Source: Bugula neritina (lineage: Eukaryota; Bryozoa; Gymnolaemata; Cheilostomatida; Bugulidae). Taken from it: 64,000 nucleotides of DNA. Positions 12,981 through 25,265 of this stretch are shown here, in pieces (within the stretch, counting starts at the first letter, position 1; the number at the start of each line of letters is the position of its first letter). The position numbers were made by a program, and so were the translations under genes. Under the pieces are notes generated by a model. That model did no database searches. It was not told the DNA's origin and was given only the letters and a program-made list of their open reading frames with translations. Location of the stretch: contig OZ037766.1 of the NCBI GenBank assembly GCA_964035545.1, positions 28,524,673 to 28,588,672 of the forward strand, read 5' to 3'.

Positions 12981-13150
12981 GGGGATAGCTCGAACAGTTT
13001 TTGTCTCACATTAACAAATTTTACATGAAAAGATAGCTCTTGCATTCCTCTTTCATATACTTTTTTAATTTTTCAATAAAAAATTTTCTGAGAAAGTTGT
13101 TGCATAATAAGTAAAATTTTACACCCTCCATGTTCCACTGCTGTAGCACA
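12981..13150 (+). repeat. Left copy of a diverged inverted repeat
   Basis: It shares, in the same order, GATAGCTCGAACAG, ATGAAAAGATA and ATACTTTTTTA with the reverse complement of 15250-15415. The pair could be the remnants of terminal inverted repeats of an old element of about 2.4 kb, or two copies of a dispersed repeat in opposite orientation. Confidence 0.55.
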
Positions 13151-13820
13151 GGGGATTCATTTTATAAAGTCTAAAAGTTAAACTTGACATTCCTTGATAT
13201 GTTTTCTCTAATATACTTTCTTTGTTTTTTGAAATTCTGTTTATGCTCTTCACAATTTGGTAAAAACATACACCATTTTGCAAGTTTCACTGCAATTTTC
13301 TAAATTCTTCATATGGTGGTTCTAGCTACGCTCCTGTGACTAATTATAACATTCCTAGTACGTTTGCCGCTCTGCGCTATCACAATAACATATAGTACCC
13401 TCTCGCACAAATTGACAATCTATTGGATTTCTGCCAATATAATGTTCCCTGTTTTACATTAGCGCTTAGCTGAATCATCTCACTATGTTACAATAATATA
13501 TTGAAAATGCCTCAGCACAACATAATTCTTTGTTTGTTTGGCAGAGTTAATTTCAGCTAAATCACTTCACTTTGCAGTCTTGTCAGTAAAGGTCTGTCTA
13601 TAGCGCAGCAGGTATACTTTCAGTTTCTCTAATTCGCATATGATTATTTTAAGTACATTGTATTCTATAAGATCAATTTAAGGTTTAGTCCAGTGTTCAG
13701 TATCTAATTATTATGCATGTATGTTGTCTTACTGTTGAACAAAAGTTAAAAAAAAACTTTACAATTATAGCCATATTTATTATACATGCGTAGGATTTGC
13801 ATAAGTTGATAAAAAAAATT

Positions 13821-13905
13821 GCAACAAAGCAGGGTTGAACCATGACCAACTAACTCCTCGCTGATGCCTCTAACCTCTGGACCACGCAGTCATCGAGATT
13901 GAAAT
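13821..13905 (-). repeat. tRNA-like relic (possible tRNA-derived SINE or pseudogene)
   Basis: On the minus strand a GTGGTCCAGAGGTTAGAG stretch resembles an RNA polymerase III A box, followed about 30 bases on by GGTTCAACCC, close to the B-box consensus. No clean cloverleaf with a paired acceptor stem could be drawn, so a functional tRNA is unlikely. Confidence 0.4.
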
Positions 13906-15249
13906 GCGCACTATATGAGTAACTATCATTACATGAATATTTTGCGCGCAAATGGGTTATAATTATTAGGCTGTCAATTGATGCTGATAGCAGTCAACTG
14001 TTGCAATAGTCTCAGGTTACTAGCAAAGCTAATGGTTTTGAACAAATAACCCAAAAGTTTAAAAAATAAGTAGCTTGCGTATTGCTAGCTACAAAAACAG
14101 GTCTGAAATAGACTGGTAAAGCAAGCTCTTATTGTAGAGTTTGCAGATGTGCTCTAAAATAAAACTTAAACTGTATGCTATTACATAAGTATTTGTATGC
14201 GAGAGATAAATGGACATTACTGAGTTTCTGGAAAACAACATACTTGAACTTAACTTTGACAATGGTGTGTTATTTTCACCATACACTAGCACAGATAGGG
14301 CCTATAGCATAAATCTCTAATCATATGAATCTTTATGAAGCCCACAGCTCATGTAAGGGTGGCAAATGTAATTTGAAACTAAAAATTGTGTTGCTGCATT
14401 GTGTCTAAGGTATATTAGAGAGCAGAATTTGGTTTTACTAGCCTACCCCAACGGCATTCTACAATGCAGCTTATATGCTGGCAGTTGTAATAAGTACTGT
14501 CAATAGCAAGGTTACTATCACTGCTAGCTCTGTGCAGTATGTAACCACTTGAATAATTGCGCCAATTTTAAACTCTTGGAAGTTGGCCAAGTTATCATAT
14601 CGCAGCCAGCCACCGGAGACAAAGCATCAGAGCTATTCATATAATATTATACTGATGCACTTGGTAGCAGAGTGGCTAATCTAATATAGTTCATAGTTCA
14701 ACACCCTTTACTTTGGGAATACAGCCTCTTTTTTTAGGTTTACCTTACAAAGCATGAACATATCTAAACTGGTATTCTGATAATTTAGAGGTACATTTTG
14801 AAAACTAGGTTAATTGCACTTGTTTGCACAACAACAATAATAAAATAGATATTATGCAGTATAATAAAAACACACATAATACTATATAATATATTATAAT
14901 GATAATAATATAATATTATAAGTACCATTACTGCATTTTATAAATCACATGGTTGCCAAAAAAATGTATCACAAATTTTGTAATTATACATCAAAAATAG
15001 AACTATAGCTAGGCAGCAGGTTAGAATAGAGTAAATTTTTAAAACATGAAATCATGATTTGACTATTGTTTTATTTAGGCCAACCAACCTAGGAATACAA
15101 GATTGGGTTTTAGCTGACAGTTTATAACATTTAGCTTTTGAGCCAGCAGCACTGGCACTTGTGAAGTATAGGCAAAGTTAGTGAAGCGAGACTAACTAGC
15201 ACTCAAATACAAGGCATATTGAGACGCAATAACAAGTCAGGAGCGTATA

Positions 15250-15415
15250 AATTGAAAAGAATGTGGAAGGGGGACTATGTTTTTCAACAAGCTATAACTT
15301 AAACATGGATTGGTTTTTGAAAAAAATAAAAAAGTATATTGGAGAACATAAGTTTCTTTATCTTTTCATATTTTTTTTGTTCCTGTGACATTCAACCTGT
15401 TCGAGCTATCAGTGG
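15250..15415 (-). repeat. Right copy of a diverged inverted repeat
   Basis: The minus strand matches 12981-13150 with the three shared blocks named in that entry. The similarity is clear but old. No transposase ORF is visible in the roughly 2.1 kb between the copies. Confidence 0.55.
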
Positions 15416-17014
15416 AACATTGTTCATATAGAACATAAAGCACCTGGCAAAGAGCCAGAAAATGAAAAGTGTGACCTTAAACTAACTGTGTAGTTTATTG
15501 CCAATATTAGGCATATACATTTTTAGGTTATGACCAATTTGTAAAACTTATATCACATAATAGTTGAGAGTTAAATACAAGCCGTGGTGAACTGTGAATG
15601 AAATAAGCTAATGCTTAAAATACCTAAATAATGGACGTGTTTTTATGTAAAAGGTTAAGTCTAATCCTTATTAAGACAGTTTTATAGCTGAAATCATCAA
15701 GATTGAAAATTGATACTGAACTTTGAGTGAACATAAATAACATCTTTAGAATCTTGACAGTTGGAAATTATAAACTTTTTAGCCTCTGAATCAAAACAAA
15801 GTCAGAAAAAAATTTGTTAGCAGATTTTATTTATATGAAGAAAAAACAGCTCATTCAGGGATTTTATGTCGGATGAAAGTAAATGTTTTAGCGGACTGAT
15901 CCAGTCATTATCTGTATTCAGCTGGAAATCTTAGTTCTCATCAATGAAATGTAGCACAAGTGAAAGAGTTTGGAGTTGTCCCAATCTTGTAGCATATATG
16001 TAAGAGTCTGGAGTTGCCCTACTATGTACACATAGCATTGGAAGTATTTGGTATGATAATAACTCAAGGCCAAGCACAGTATAAAACTTTATTGTTGGAG
16101 CAAAAAAATACCATTTCTCAAACATTATATTGTTTATTTCCGATTTCTCACATCTTCTCAGAAAATGAAGCTGCTATGCAACTAGAAGTAGAGTTGTTTA
16201 CTCACTGGAACCCTGAGAAAATCAATTATGCAAAAATGTGATTTATAAAATTAGACACAAAAGTATACAGAGCTAAATGTCTTTGTAAAAAACTATTCAT
16301 GTAACATGTTCATGTAGTAAAAATACTTAATCCTAAACACATACTTAACTAAATTTATTTCATAGTCATATATTGAGACTAACCATCTTTCAAAAAATAC
16401 ACCAACTCTCTCAGCAATTTTATTAAATGCTATTTGTGATTTGTCACATTATAATATAACTAACATCATTGCATCCCCCCCACTTATTGCAACCATACAA
16501 ACAATGCTTATATACATAATTTATTCAACATAATAAATCTGGATTTATAAACACCTTTAAATATGAAATATTACAAATTACAATTATGACATTAAAACAA
16601 TTTTACATGTATCTTAGAGATAAAATCTCAAAGCTTGATCAAGTTTTCTCCAGTATAACAGTTTATAGTTCTTTGGCAGTTTGAGCGTTAACCAGACATC
16701 GACGTGAAAGTTTCTGCTAGTTGTCTAAACTCTATAATGTGAGACCATACAGAATGCATAGCTTTAGTTTCTCTTTTACTGTAACTATCATAAGCACTTG
16801 ATGTCACTGAATATTGAATAGCCAGCATTCTGTCTAAAAGAAGTCAATGCATTGAGCTCTAGGCTAAAACAGCTCTCTTTATTATAACTATATGCATGAT
16901 ATTATAGAGAAATTCTTGTACTCGTAATATAAAGTAACCCATGAAAACATATTATAGTAGGTGAAATATCACGGTTTATACCATAGATATAATGGTATAC
17001 AATATATCATATAG

Positions 17015-17052
17015 CATGACATATCATATATCATGATATATGATATGTCATG
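17015..17052. repeat. 38-bp perfect palindrome
   Basis: The two 19-base halves are exact reverse complements (left half begins CATGACATATCATATAT). It lies in a wider TATCAT/ATGATA-rich stretch (16965-17130) and can form a cruciform or hairpin. Confidence 0.85.
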
Positions 17053-17393
17053 ATCTATAGTCTATACCACAACTATCATGATATCATGGTCTATACGATA
17101 AATATTATGTGATATATGATATAACCTGCTCTAAGCTTCTGCTATACAGTTTAAATATTTTACTGTGCTGATTCTATAGACGTGTTATTTTCAAGTAATC
17201 AATCCTTTACAGAAGAATCACTTTCAGCCATAGTTTATATCTTAAATTCATTACAGGAGTTGTTTCATTATGCTTATATAAGTTTCGTAATACAAATTAT
17301 ACCCCATTGTTTAAAGACCGATCAATTTCTTTACCCATTATACCAAACTTAAAAGCTCTAATTATCAGCATGAATAGCTGATTATAAAAAGCA

Positions 17394-17935
17394 TCAGAGT
17401 ATTGACTTTGTATTGAGTGTGTGACATCGATTACACGCATCATTATACAATGTTTCAGGCATTTCACTTAAGTTTGAGCTATACATATACTCGTCAGCAG
17501 TGCAAAAAACTACAGGTGAGGGTGCAGATGTACTAGCCTGCTTCTCCCAATACTGACTGATTGTAGTTAAGAGAACTATACTAGTAGCAACTGACATGAG
17601 AGGTAAAGTTATTGTTTTGGCTGTCTTACTGTGTTTCAGTGTACCCATTAGATTGTCAAATGCTGATTCTATTTTCATTTCTTTCTTTTCCTCTTGTGCC
17701 TTTATTTTTTTTATTTAGGAGCAGTAGTGGAGAAATTGAAACAGCCTAATTCCTTAAATTTTGTTGTTAAATTTTGGTTTGGGGAGCGGGTTGAAATTCT
17801 CATGAAAGCATAACTTCTTTTACTACATTTATAATCTAGAACACAGGCTTTTCTCAATTTCTCCATTACTGCACCTACCTCCTTGTTTTTATTCACCAAA
17901 ATATTGCATGACTTTTGTATGGGTTTACATGACAA
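17394..17935 (-). pseudogene. Weak ORF cluster, possible decayed gene with one membrane segment
   Basis: Two minus-strand ORFs in different frames lie end to end (17935-17711, 74 codons; 17678-17394, 94 codons). The first has a basic, helix-like stretch (VMEKLRKACVLDYKC). The second has a possible membrane segment (TITLPLMSVATSIVLLTTIS) and a Cys-containing tail. No family is recognised. The frame change and the lack of clear splice sites suggest either chance ORFs or a broken gene. Confidence 0.2.
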
Positions 17936-18171
17936 TTACTTTCAAGCGCTTCATAAGTTTTAGCTTATTCTTCAATATTAAGACTGAAATATATTAGGTT
18001 GCTGATGGGTTGACTGTGGCCCACCACAAGTTGTCATTCACAGAATACTAACAGCATAATCCCGCTATATTATACAATAAACTTAACTACATAGTTGCAC
18101 ATCTTAAGTTATACTATTGCGATTAGAATAATGATGACATCAGTAAGAGTCTATAAAATATTATTTTACTC

Positions 18172-19318
18172 ACACACAGGCACACACACGCACACACACG
18201 CACACACACACACACACACACAAAACACAAAACACAAAACACAAAACACAAAACACAAAACACACACACACACACAAAACACACACACAAAACACACACA
18301 CAAAACACACACACAAAACACACACACACACAAAACATACACACACAAAACACAAAACACACGCACACAAAACACACACACACAAAACACACGCACACAA
18401 AACACACACACAAAACACACATACACACAAAACACACAAAGCACACAAAACACACACACAAAACACAGACAAAACACACAAAACACACAAAACACACAAA
18501 ACACACAAAGCATACAAAACACACAAAACACACACAAAACACACACACACAAAACACACACACAAAACACACACACACAAAACACACACACACAAAACAC
18601 ACACACAAAACACAAAACATACGAACACAAAACACACACACACAAAACACACAAAACACACACACAAAACACACACACAAAACACACAAAACACACATAC
18701 ACACAAAACACACAAAGCACACAAAACACACACACAAAACACACACAAAACGCACAAAACACACAAAGCACACAAAACACACAAAACACACAAAACACAC
18801 AAAGTACACACACAAAACAGACACACAAAACACACACACGAAACACACACACAAAACACACACACAAAACACACAAAACACACACAAAGCACACACAAAG
18901 CACACAAAACACACACACACAAAACACACAAAACACACACACACAAAACACACACACACAAAACACACAAAACACACACAAAACACACACACACACAAAA
19001 CATACACACACGAAACACACACACACAAAACACACAAAGCACACAAAACACACACACACACAAAACACACACACACAAAACACACAAAACACACACACAC
19101 AAAACACACAAAACATACACACACGAAACACACACACACAAAACACACAAAGCACACAAAACACACACACAAAACACACACAACACACAAAACACACACA
19201 CAAAACACACAAAACACACACACACACAAAACAAACACACACAAAACACACACACACACACAAAACAAACACACACACAACACACACACACAAAACACAC
19301 ACACACAAAACACACACA
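18172..19318. repeat. ACAC/AAAACACAC satellite array, about 1.15 kb
   Basis: Irregular alternation of CA-dinucleotide runs with AAAACACAC units, with occasional G or T substitutions (AAAGCACAC, CATAC). It yields a spurious Thr/His/Asn-rich ORF on the plus strand and Cys/Val-rich ORFs on the minus strand, which are not genes. Confidence 0.95.
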
Positions 19319-19713
19319 GGACAGCTATTCCGTTGCGGGAGGGCGCATAATACTGTCGGTTTAATTAGTCAGTGCACACATGTGCGCATCACATGTTATG
19401 GTATAAAAATCGAAACAATCTACCTTCATGCAGATGCAACAGGTTTCCAGGTGAGCTGCAATAACAGTCATGTGTTAGTAGTCCAGCAGATGATAAACTA
19501 TGTTGTAACAATGTTGGGGGTGGTAGCATGATATTTGCTCATGCCCATTACCTATGGGCTATCAAACATACACTATAATGTTTGTTTTTACACAAAATAT
19601 CCATATTGCATAACTCTCAGTTTACAATTTTACATAGACAATATTTGTAAGGCTAGAGTAACTTTGTTACCACTTCAATATTGTTAACAGAACAGAAATA
19701 AAGAGAGAGTGTA

Positions 19714-22700
19714 ATGGCTGCTAAACGTTCAGCATCTCCTACAGCTGCTTTGATAGCAGAAAGATTTCACAAGGATTTTGAGTGTCTAATATGTACACTT
19801 GCAGATATAAGAAGATTCAGGCTGTTACCGTGCCAACACAAGTTGTGTACAGATTGTCTCCGTAAGTAATTTCTGTTTATAAGCAGTGAAATGCAAAGAT
19901 ATCTAATTGAATGTTTTACCAGAGAGTTAATGCAGAACATTGTGTGCTCTGCAGACGTGATTTTTTACAATTGGCTGATAACTTAACAAATTCCTGATGC
20001 ATTTTATTTATGCAGTAATAAAATTTTTATACCTATTTTCATTCATGGCCCTTATCTAAAAGCCGCTTGAGGGTTGTATGCTCAAACAGTTTAGTTTTAT
20101 AATAAATTTTGTGCTTGTGCTGATGAAATTTTTATTCAGCCTGCAATTCAGGGTATATTATAAGTATGGACCAATACTAACCTTTGTAAACAAACCAAGT
20201 GTCTGTTTTTAGAAAGCATTTTGCTCAGCCGTTCCAAGAAATGCCCATTTTGTAAGATTGCTCTTCACAAATCTCAGGCTACAGAATACCCAGTCTGCAG
20301 GCAAACTATTCAGCTATGGGACGACATACAGGGTCTTCAAAGTGACTTATCTCAACAAAAGAGTAAGCTTGAAAACAATGCATGATAAAGAACAAAATAC
20401 AAATTTCATTTATTGTTGTAATGCTACAGTAAAAGTTGTTTAAATAATGGTTTATGTATAATTATCCCTATTAAATCCTAATTCTCACCTATTCTCACCT
20501 ATCTCCACTTTGTCCTGTTCGGGTAGCGGCCTTTAAATCTTAATAGTATTTATATTATAGCCTATATGCTATAATTGCTGCCTATATAAATGTTGATCTC
20601 TCAGAATTTACCTGTTTTTTACCTGCTTACAGCTAAATTGAATTTTATATTACTTTATAATTGCTATGTAGTAGATAATTAAAAATGATGCATAAACAAG
20701 TAGGCTTCATTTTATATAAAACATTTTTAAAATTTTCATACAGCTATAAGGGACAATTTTTCGGCCAAAATTTCCATATCTAAACATATTTTATGTCACT
20801 TATTATGTTATTTGTAGAAAGAAAAGATGATAATTGCAGTACTCTAGGATGTGATAGAAAAATTGATATGCATTGCACTAAATGCTCACTATACATGTGT
20901 TTTCAGTAAGTAGATTTTATGTAATAGTTACTATATTAAACGTGATAAAATAATTTTGACGTGCATTCTACTACCTGCCTGCATATAACAATTTTAGTTG
21001 ATACGCTGTATTTTGGCTAATTTTAATTTCATTTATTTGTTGCATATTAAGTCTTTCCACTAATCTTAAGTCAACCCAATAGAGTTATTATAATTGCAAA
21101 AAGTTGATAATTGAAAAAATCATCGCAATTTAAAACACCATTTATACAAATATACCTGATCTAAAAGCCATACTTGTAGGTCTAGCTATTGTGATACTAA
21201 AATCACCCAATATTGTTCAGGTTGAAAATCCTATGCAGTTATAGCAGACTGTGTTTGACTAGATTATTTGAAATAAAAATTTGATAGTTATTGTGTAACT
21301 AGCTTTTGTATCATATAAGCATTTAAATCATAAAATTATAATTCTAAATTCTAATTCAAGATGCTCAAAGAGTAAGTGCAATGAAAGTGAGAGCAGCGTG
21401 CATGATCTAAATGAATATGATGAAGAAAAAGAACTTCTAGCAAAAGTTAAAAGTGAAAGTTGGAAAGAAGCTCAGCATGACAGAATTGAGAAGATTAAAA
21501 AAGAGGTGAGTTGAATAAGATTGTTTAAATAATTCTTTCATTTTCAAAAATTTCTTCTAATTTCACAAAAAAGTTTGTTTTCAAAAAAGCAACTTTAATA
21601 AAAAAAGATTCGTTGAGTGAGCCATATATTATGCGAGCAACTTTTTATAGGTGATCAGTAAGTTAATGACAAATGTTTCAAAAGCTAATATAAGGCTATA
21701 AATGAGCCCTTTTAAAAAGCAACTTTTGTAATAAGTGTTTTCATAAAGTAAAATGTATTGCAGAAAATCAGTTCTGGTAGCCATGGCAACTGGCTAACAA
21801 ATTTTCTACTGACATTTTTAAGCGATCTAGACTGATGAATCAAATAAAACGGGAGCTGGCTGTTGTCACCGACGACAATTTTTCTGAGACCATGGAACAT
21901 GTAAAGAAGATGGAGGTCAAGATTGAGCTCTTGAAAGACATAGAGAGCCGAGCAACAGAAGAGCTGGAAAACCGAACAATGGAAGAGGATGAAATAGATG
22001 TGGATGGTATCTCTGAGCTTGTGGAAAAATTTTCAATGTGTGAGTTTAGCTGTAGAATATTTTCAATATACATCTAATTTGAAACAATCCTTACTATTAC
22101 CTAACCTCTGTTCTTTGTACCAGTTTTCTTGGCTATGTCGTTATCCCGGTCTTCTTATCTTTGCAGCCCTTCTTTTCTTGATTTCTTGTAGTTAAAGAGA
22201 AGACCTATGAAATTTTCAGCCATAAGCATATTGAAAGCAAGAAAGTAGTTTACAGCGTAGCTAGATCTCCAAATGATGGAATAATAACTGGTGATGTGAC
22301 AGGATTCACAATATACACTTCAAATGGAAAGCAAGTTAAGTCTATCCCAACAGTTACAGACAAACCAACTTGTGTAATATGTGTGAGATCTTACAACCAG
22401 CAGATCTATGTGTTGTGTGAAGAGCTAGTATTTGGTAAACTCAGAATTATGGTTGTGCTCAACAGATTATGTGGAGAGATTTATAATTTTCCAGTATGTA
22501 GATATCACCAAGTATCGCAATTTGCCATCTGCAACGACAAGTTTCATGTGGCGGATCCTCAGAAAAATCGCTTGATTGTTCACTCCACCAATCAGCGTGA
22601 GAGTGCTGAGAAAATCTTATCTGAAATCACGAATGACTCATTTCACACCCCAGCTTTTCTTAGCCTGTGTCCTCCAGGTAGCCTCATTATCAGTGATCCA

Positions 22701-23565
22701 GGTGCACACAAAGTGTATAAACTAGACTGTAGGACAGATGAATTCACTTGGGTCTCAACAGCAGTTTCAGAACCAGGGTCTGTCTGCTGTGACCAGCTAT
22801 TTCATGTGCTGGTGTGGTGTGCTGTGAAGCGACAAATTGCAGTTCTTTCCACAGACAATGGTAAGTTGTGACCGCTTTACATGTATTTAATATATCCAAT
22901 ACATAAAATGGTAAAAGTATTCTACAAATGTAAAGTAGTTGCATTTTAATTTTTCTTTATTGCATGCATGCAGAGTGTATTTCATTCAGATTACCAAAGT
23001 CAGTACTAAATCATAAGTTTTCTCCTGATACACGAGATGCAGTCTCAACATCCTAAGCTTGTAGCTTTTAGCTTGTAAACCTAACACTTTTTCGAAATAT
23101 TATATTCTTTTTCGAAATATTTTACTGGGCTTGGTATTTTCATCCATCCTAAACCATTAACAGCTTTAATTGACATATAAATTGTAATACTGTATCTAAT
23201 TCATCTTAATTATAGTAGCACATGAAAAATAAATAATTTAGGAAAAACTTTGCTGTTACTGATAACTCATGGTTTGAAATGCCATGCACAATATCTTTTA
23301 GGCAAAAAACACACAATTCACTAAAAATAGTTTATCAAGCATTATATAGAACAGCTTTAGGTTCACCATTAAAGTTTGAGAAAATGTATAGTTTGCATAA
23401 AGCTTGTGATGGTTGCATTTGTTTTTAGGGGAGTTGAGAAAATGGATTTCACTGGATGCGTTTGGATTCCCAGATCAGGGGCACATCATTGACATGTGTC
23501 TAGAAGAAAACTCGCTTTGGGCTGCAGCACTAGGAGATGGTCTCTACAAATTTGATTTTGCTTAA
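19714..23565 (+). CDS. TRIM-like gene 1: RING, B-box, coiled coil, propeller (7 exons, 517 aa)
   Basis: Exons 19714-19861, 20213-20362, 20818-20905, 21361-21505, 21823-22039, 22192-22860 and 23429-23565 join in phase to 1554 coding bases. Exons 1-2 encode a C3HC4 RING (CLIC, CQHKLCTDC, CPFC), typical of E3 ubiquitin ligases that recruit E2 enzymes. Exons 3-4 give a B-box-like Cys/His cluster (CSTLGCD, HCTKC, CFQC, ending VHDLNEY). Exons 4-5 are Lys/Glu-rich and probably coiled coil. Exons 6-7 encode about 265 residues of repeated beta-strand blocks resembling the NHL-type propeller of TRIM2/3/56/71-like proteins. The start ATG at 19714 is the first in the RING frame. It runs toward the minus-strand paralogue (gene 2). 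A function in ubiquitin signalling, perhaps innate defence, is inference from family. Only one B-box is seen, whereas the minus-strand paralogues have two. Confidence 0.88.
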
Positions 23566-23760
23566 ATGTACTTTACTGTATTGAGAAATTATTCAAAAGA
23601 TTCTATCAGCTATTTTATATGCAGAGTTTTTCTTTACTTTTGTTGATATATATTGCACTGAACATTGGTGAAAGCTACATGAAACTGCCATATACCTATT
23701 ATATGTGTTATTGCTAAAATTGATGATCAAAATCTTTTTATTCAATCAATTGCTTATATG

Positions 23761-23766
23761 AATAAA
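23761..23766 (+). terminator. AATAAA polyadenylation signal, TRIM-like gene 1
   Basis: The hexamer lies about 195 bases after the gene 1 stop codon. A similar signal follows each of the orphan last-exon copies downstream. Confidence 0.4.
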
Positions 23767-25227
23767 CTTATATCTGACAATCTAAAGCATGTCTTCTTAT
23801 TAAAAAGATAATTGCTAAATTTTTAAGCACAAGTTATTCAATTTATTAATGACTGAAATTTAATGTTGCACAATATTCAAGTGTTAACATGGTAACAGGA
23901 ATACAGAAAAAAACTAAATGTATTTTAGTGTTAATTTAATCATTTTTTCACTGCGAAATTGTAGTTTAATGAGACAGAACTTTCTTAGGTGTTATATACT
24001 AGTAGCACTTTAGTTTGCTGAAGAAAATTTTTATCTTACTTTTATACATACCAACTGCATATAGAAGTTCAAAAAAGTTTTTACCACTAATAAATTCTCA
24101 TATTCAATACCCAGAGAGTTAAGTTAGTAGAAGCATAGATACATATTACATTATTAGAACAATATACATGAGTTCTATTGTTCCAATATTATTAATGGTG
24201 CTATATTGAAGCAAAATTTCAAACAAAAAGTTTTATTTTATTTAATGCAGAAGTGCTTTGTTGCAAAAAGCTTTCAAATAGCTGGAGAGTTTAAAAGGCT
24301 TCTTCCAGAATTAACCAGAAGCCATCAGTAAAGCTCTTGCACTTTAATTACTAAAGTAGGTTTATACCGATGATGTACAATTCTTTTTTTACAAAGCTGT
24401 TTAAACTACGTCTTGCCCTCCTTTTACATTTTTATTACAGCACAAAACCATGTTTTAGAACCTTTATCATGCATGTGAATGACTAGCCATTTATTAATGA
24501 TTATAAAAAATGGGAAGGTTAATTTTAAACTAAAGATGTGTTCTCAATTGTTGGAGAGCTTAAACTCCCTGCTACTCAAATTGTAATGCAACAGTTATAT
24601 GACTGAGCAGTGATCGCTAGAGCACCTCAATAGTTTGTGTAAAGGAAAGTAATTATTTTTCTGCAACATTGTCCTATAGAAGCATACAACGAGACTATAA
24701 TAATAATCATATAATCAAGACCTCATAAGCACTGAAACCTAATTATTATTATCAGCTTATGATATTCAATATACTTGTTTTGTTACTATTTCTACTGCAG
24801 TGACAGTAAAAGTGAAAAATAAAGTGACAGGTAAAAGCCATATATATAATTAATTGAATGCCAGAAATAGTTTGAGCATTGTTTTTATTCTACAATATTA
24901 TATAAAAATATGAAGTAAGCATAATTATCACATTACTAATAGTGCAACAACTTCATATTATTATCAAGCATAGAATAAAAAAATATAGCATATCAAAAAC
25001 CAGACATTAGTTAGCATAAAAAAATATTAAAAAGCTAAAAGAAAGTCTACTCTGTTATAAATATACGATTATAAATGGAAGCAGCGAATAAATTTGTAAG
25101 CTTGAAAAACTTTTATGCAAGGGTTAATCTGCTATAATTGATAACATAAGATATACAATATTCCATAGTGCCAGAAGTTGTACTGGAATATTTGTAGATT
25201 GTTCATAACGAATAAATGCATTTGCAT

Positions 25228-25233
25228 TTATTT
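25228..25233 (-). terminator. AATAAA polyadenylation signal, TRIM-like gene 2
   Basis: The minus-strand hexamer is 33 bases past the stop. Equivalent hexamers occur in the sister units at 33564-33569, 42048-42053 and 60385-60390, each 33 or 34 bases past the stop. Confidence 0.6.
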
Positions 25234-25265
25234 TAGACGAGCTCTGTAAGAGTTTTATATCGCAG

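Larger units (their letters stand above)
23566..25265. other. Convergent 3' spacer between genes 1 and 2
   Basis: No ORF of note. Large parts are conserved in the corresponding spacers of units B, C and D (after 31897, 40404 and 51273), including a short region with GTGACAGTAAAAGTGAAAAA. Confidence 0.6.

Noticed and set aside
16014-16241. 75-codon plus-strand ORF
   Set aside because: No domain, no splice partners and ordinary intergenic composition; a chance ORF.
18095-19531. 478-codon Thr/His/Asn-rich ORF and three long Cys/Val-rich minus-strand ORFs
   Set aside because: They are translations of the ACAC/AAAACAC array with no complexity outside the repeat.
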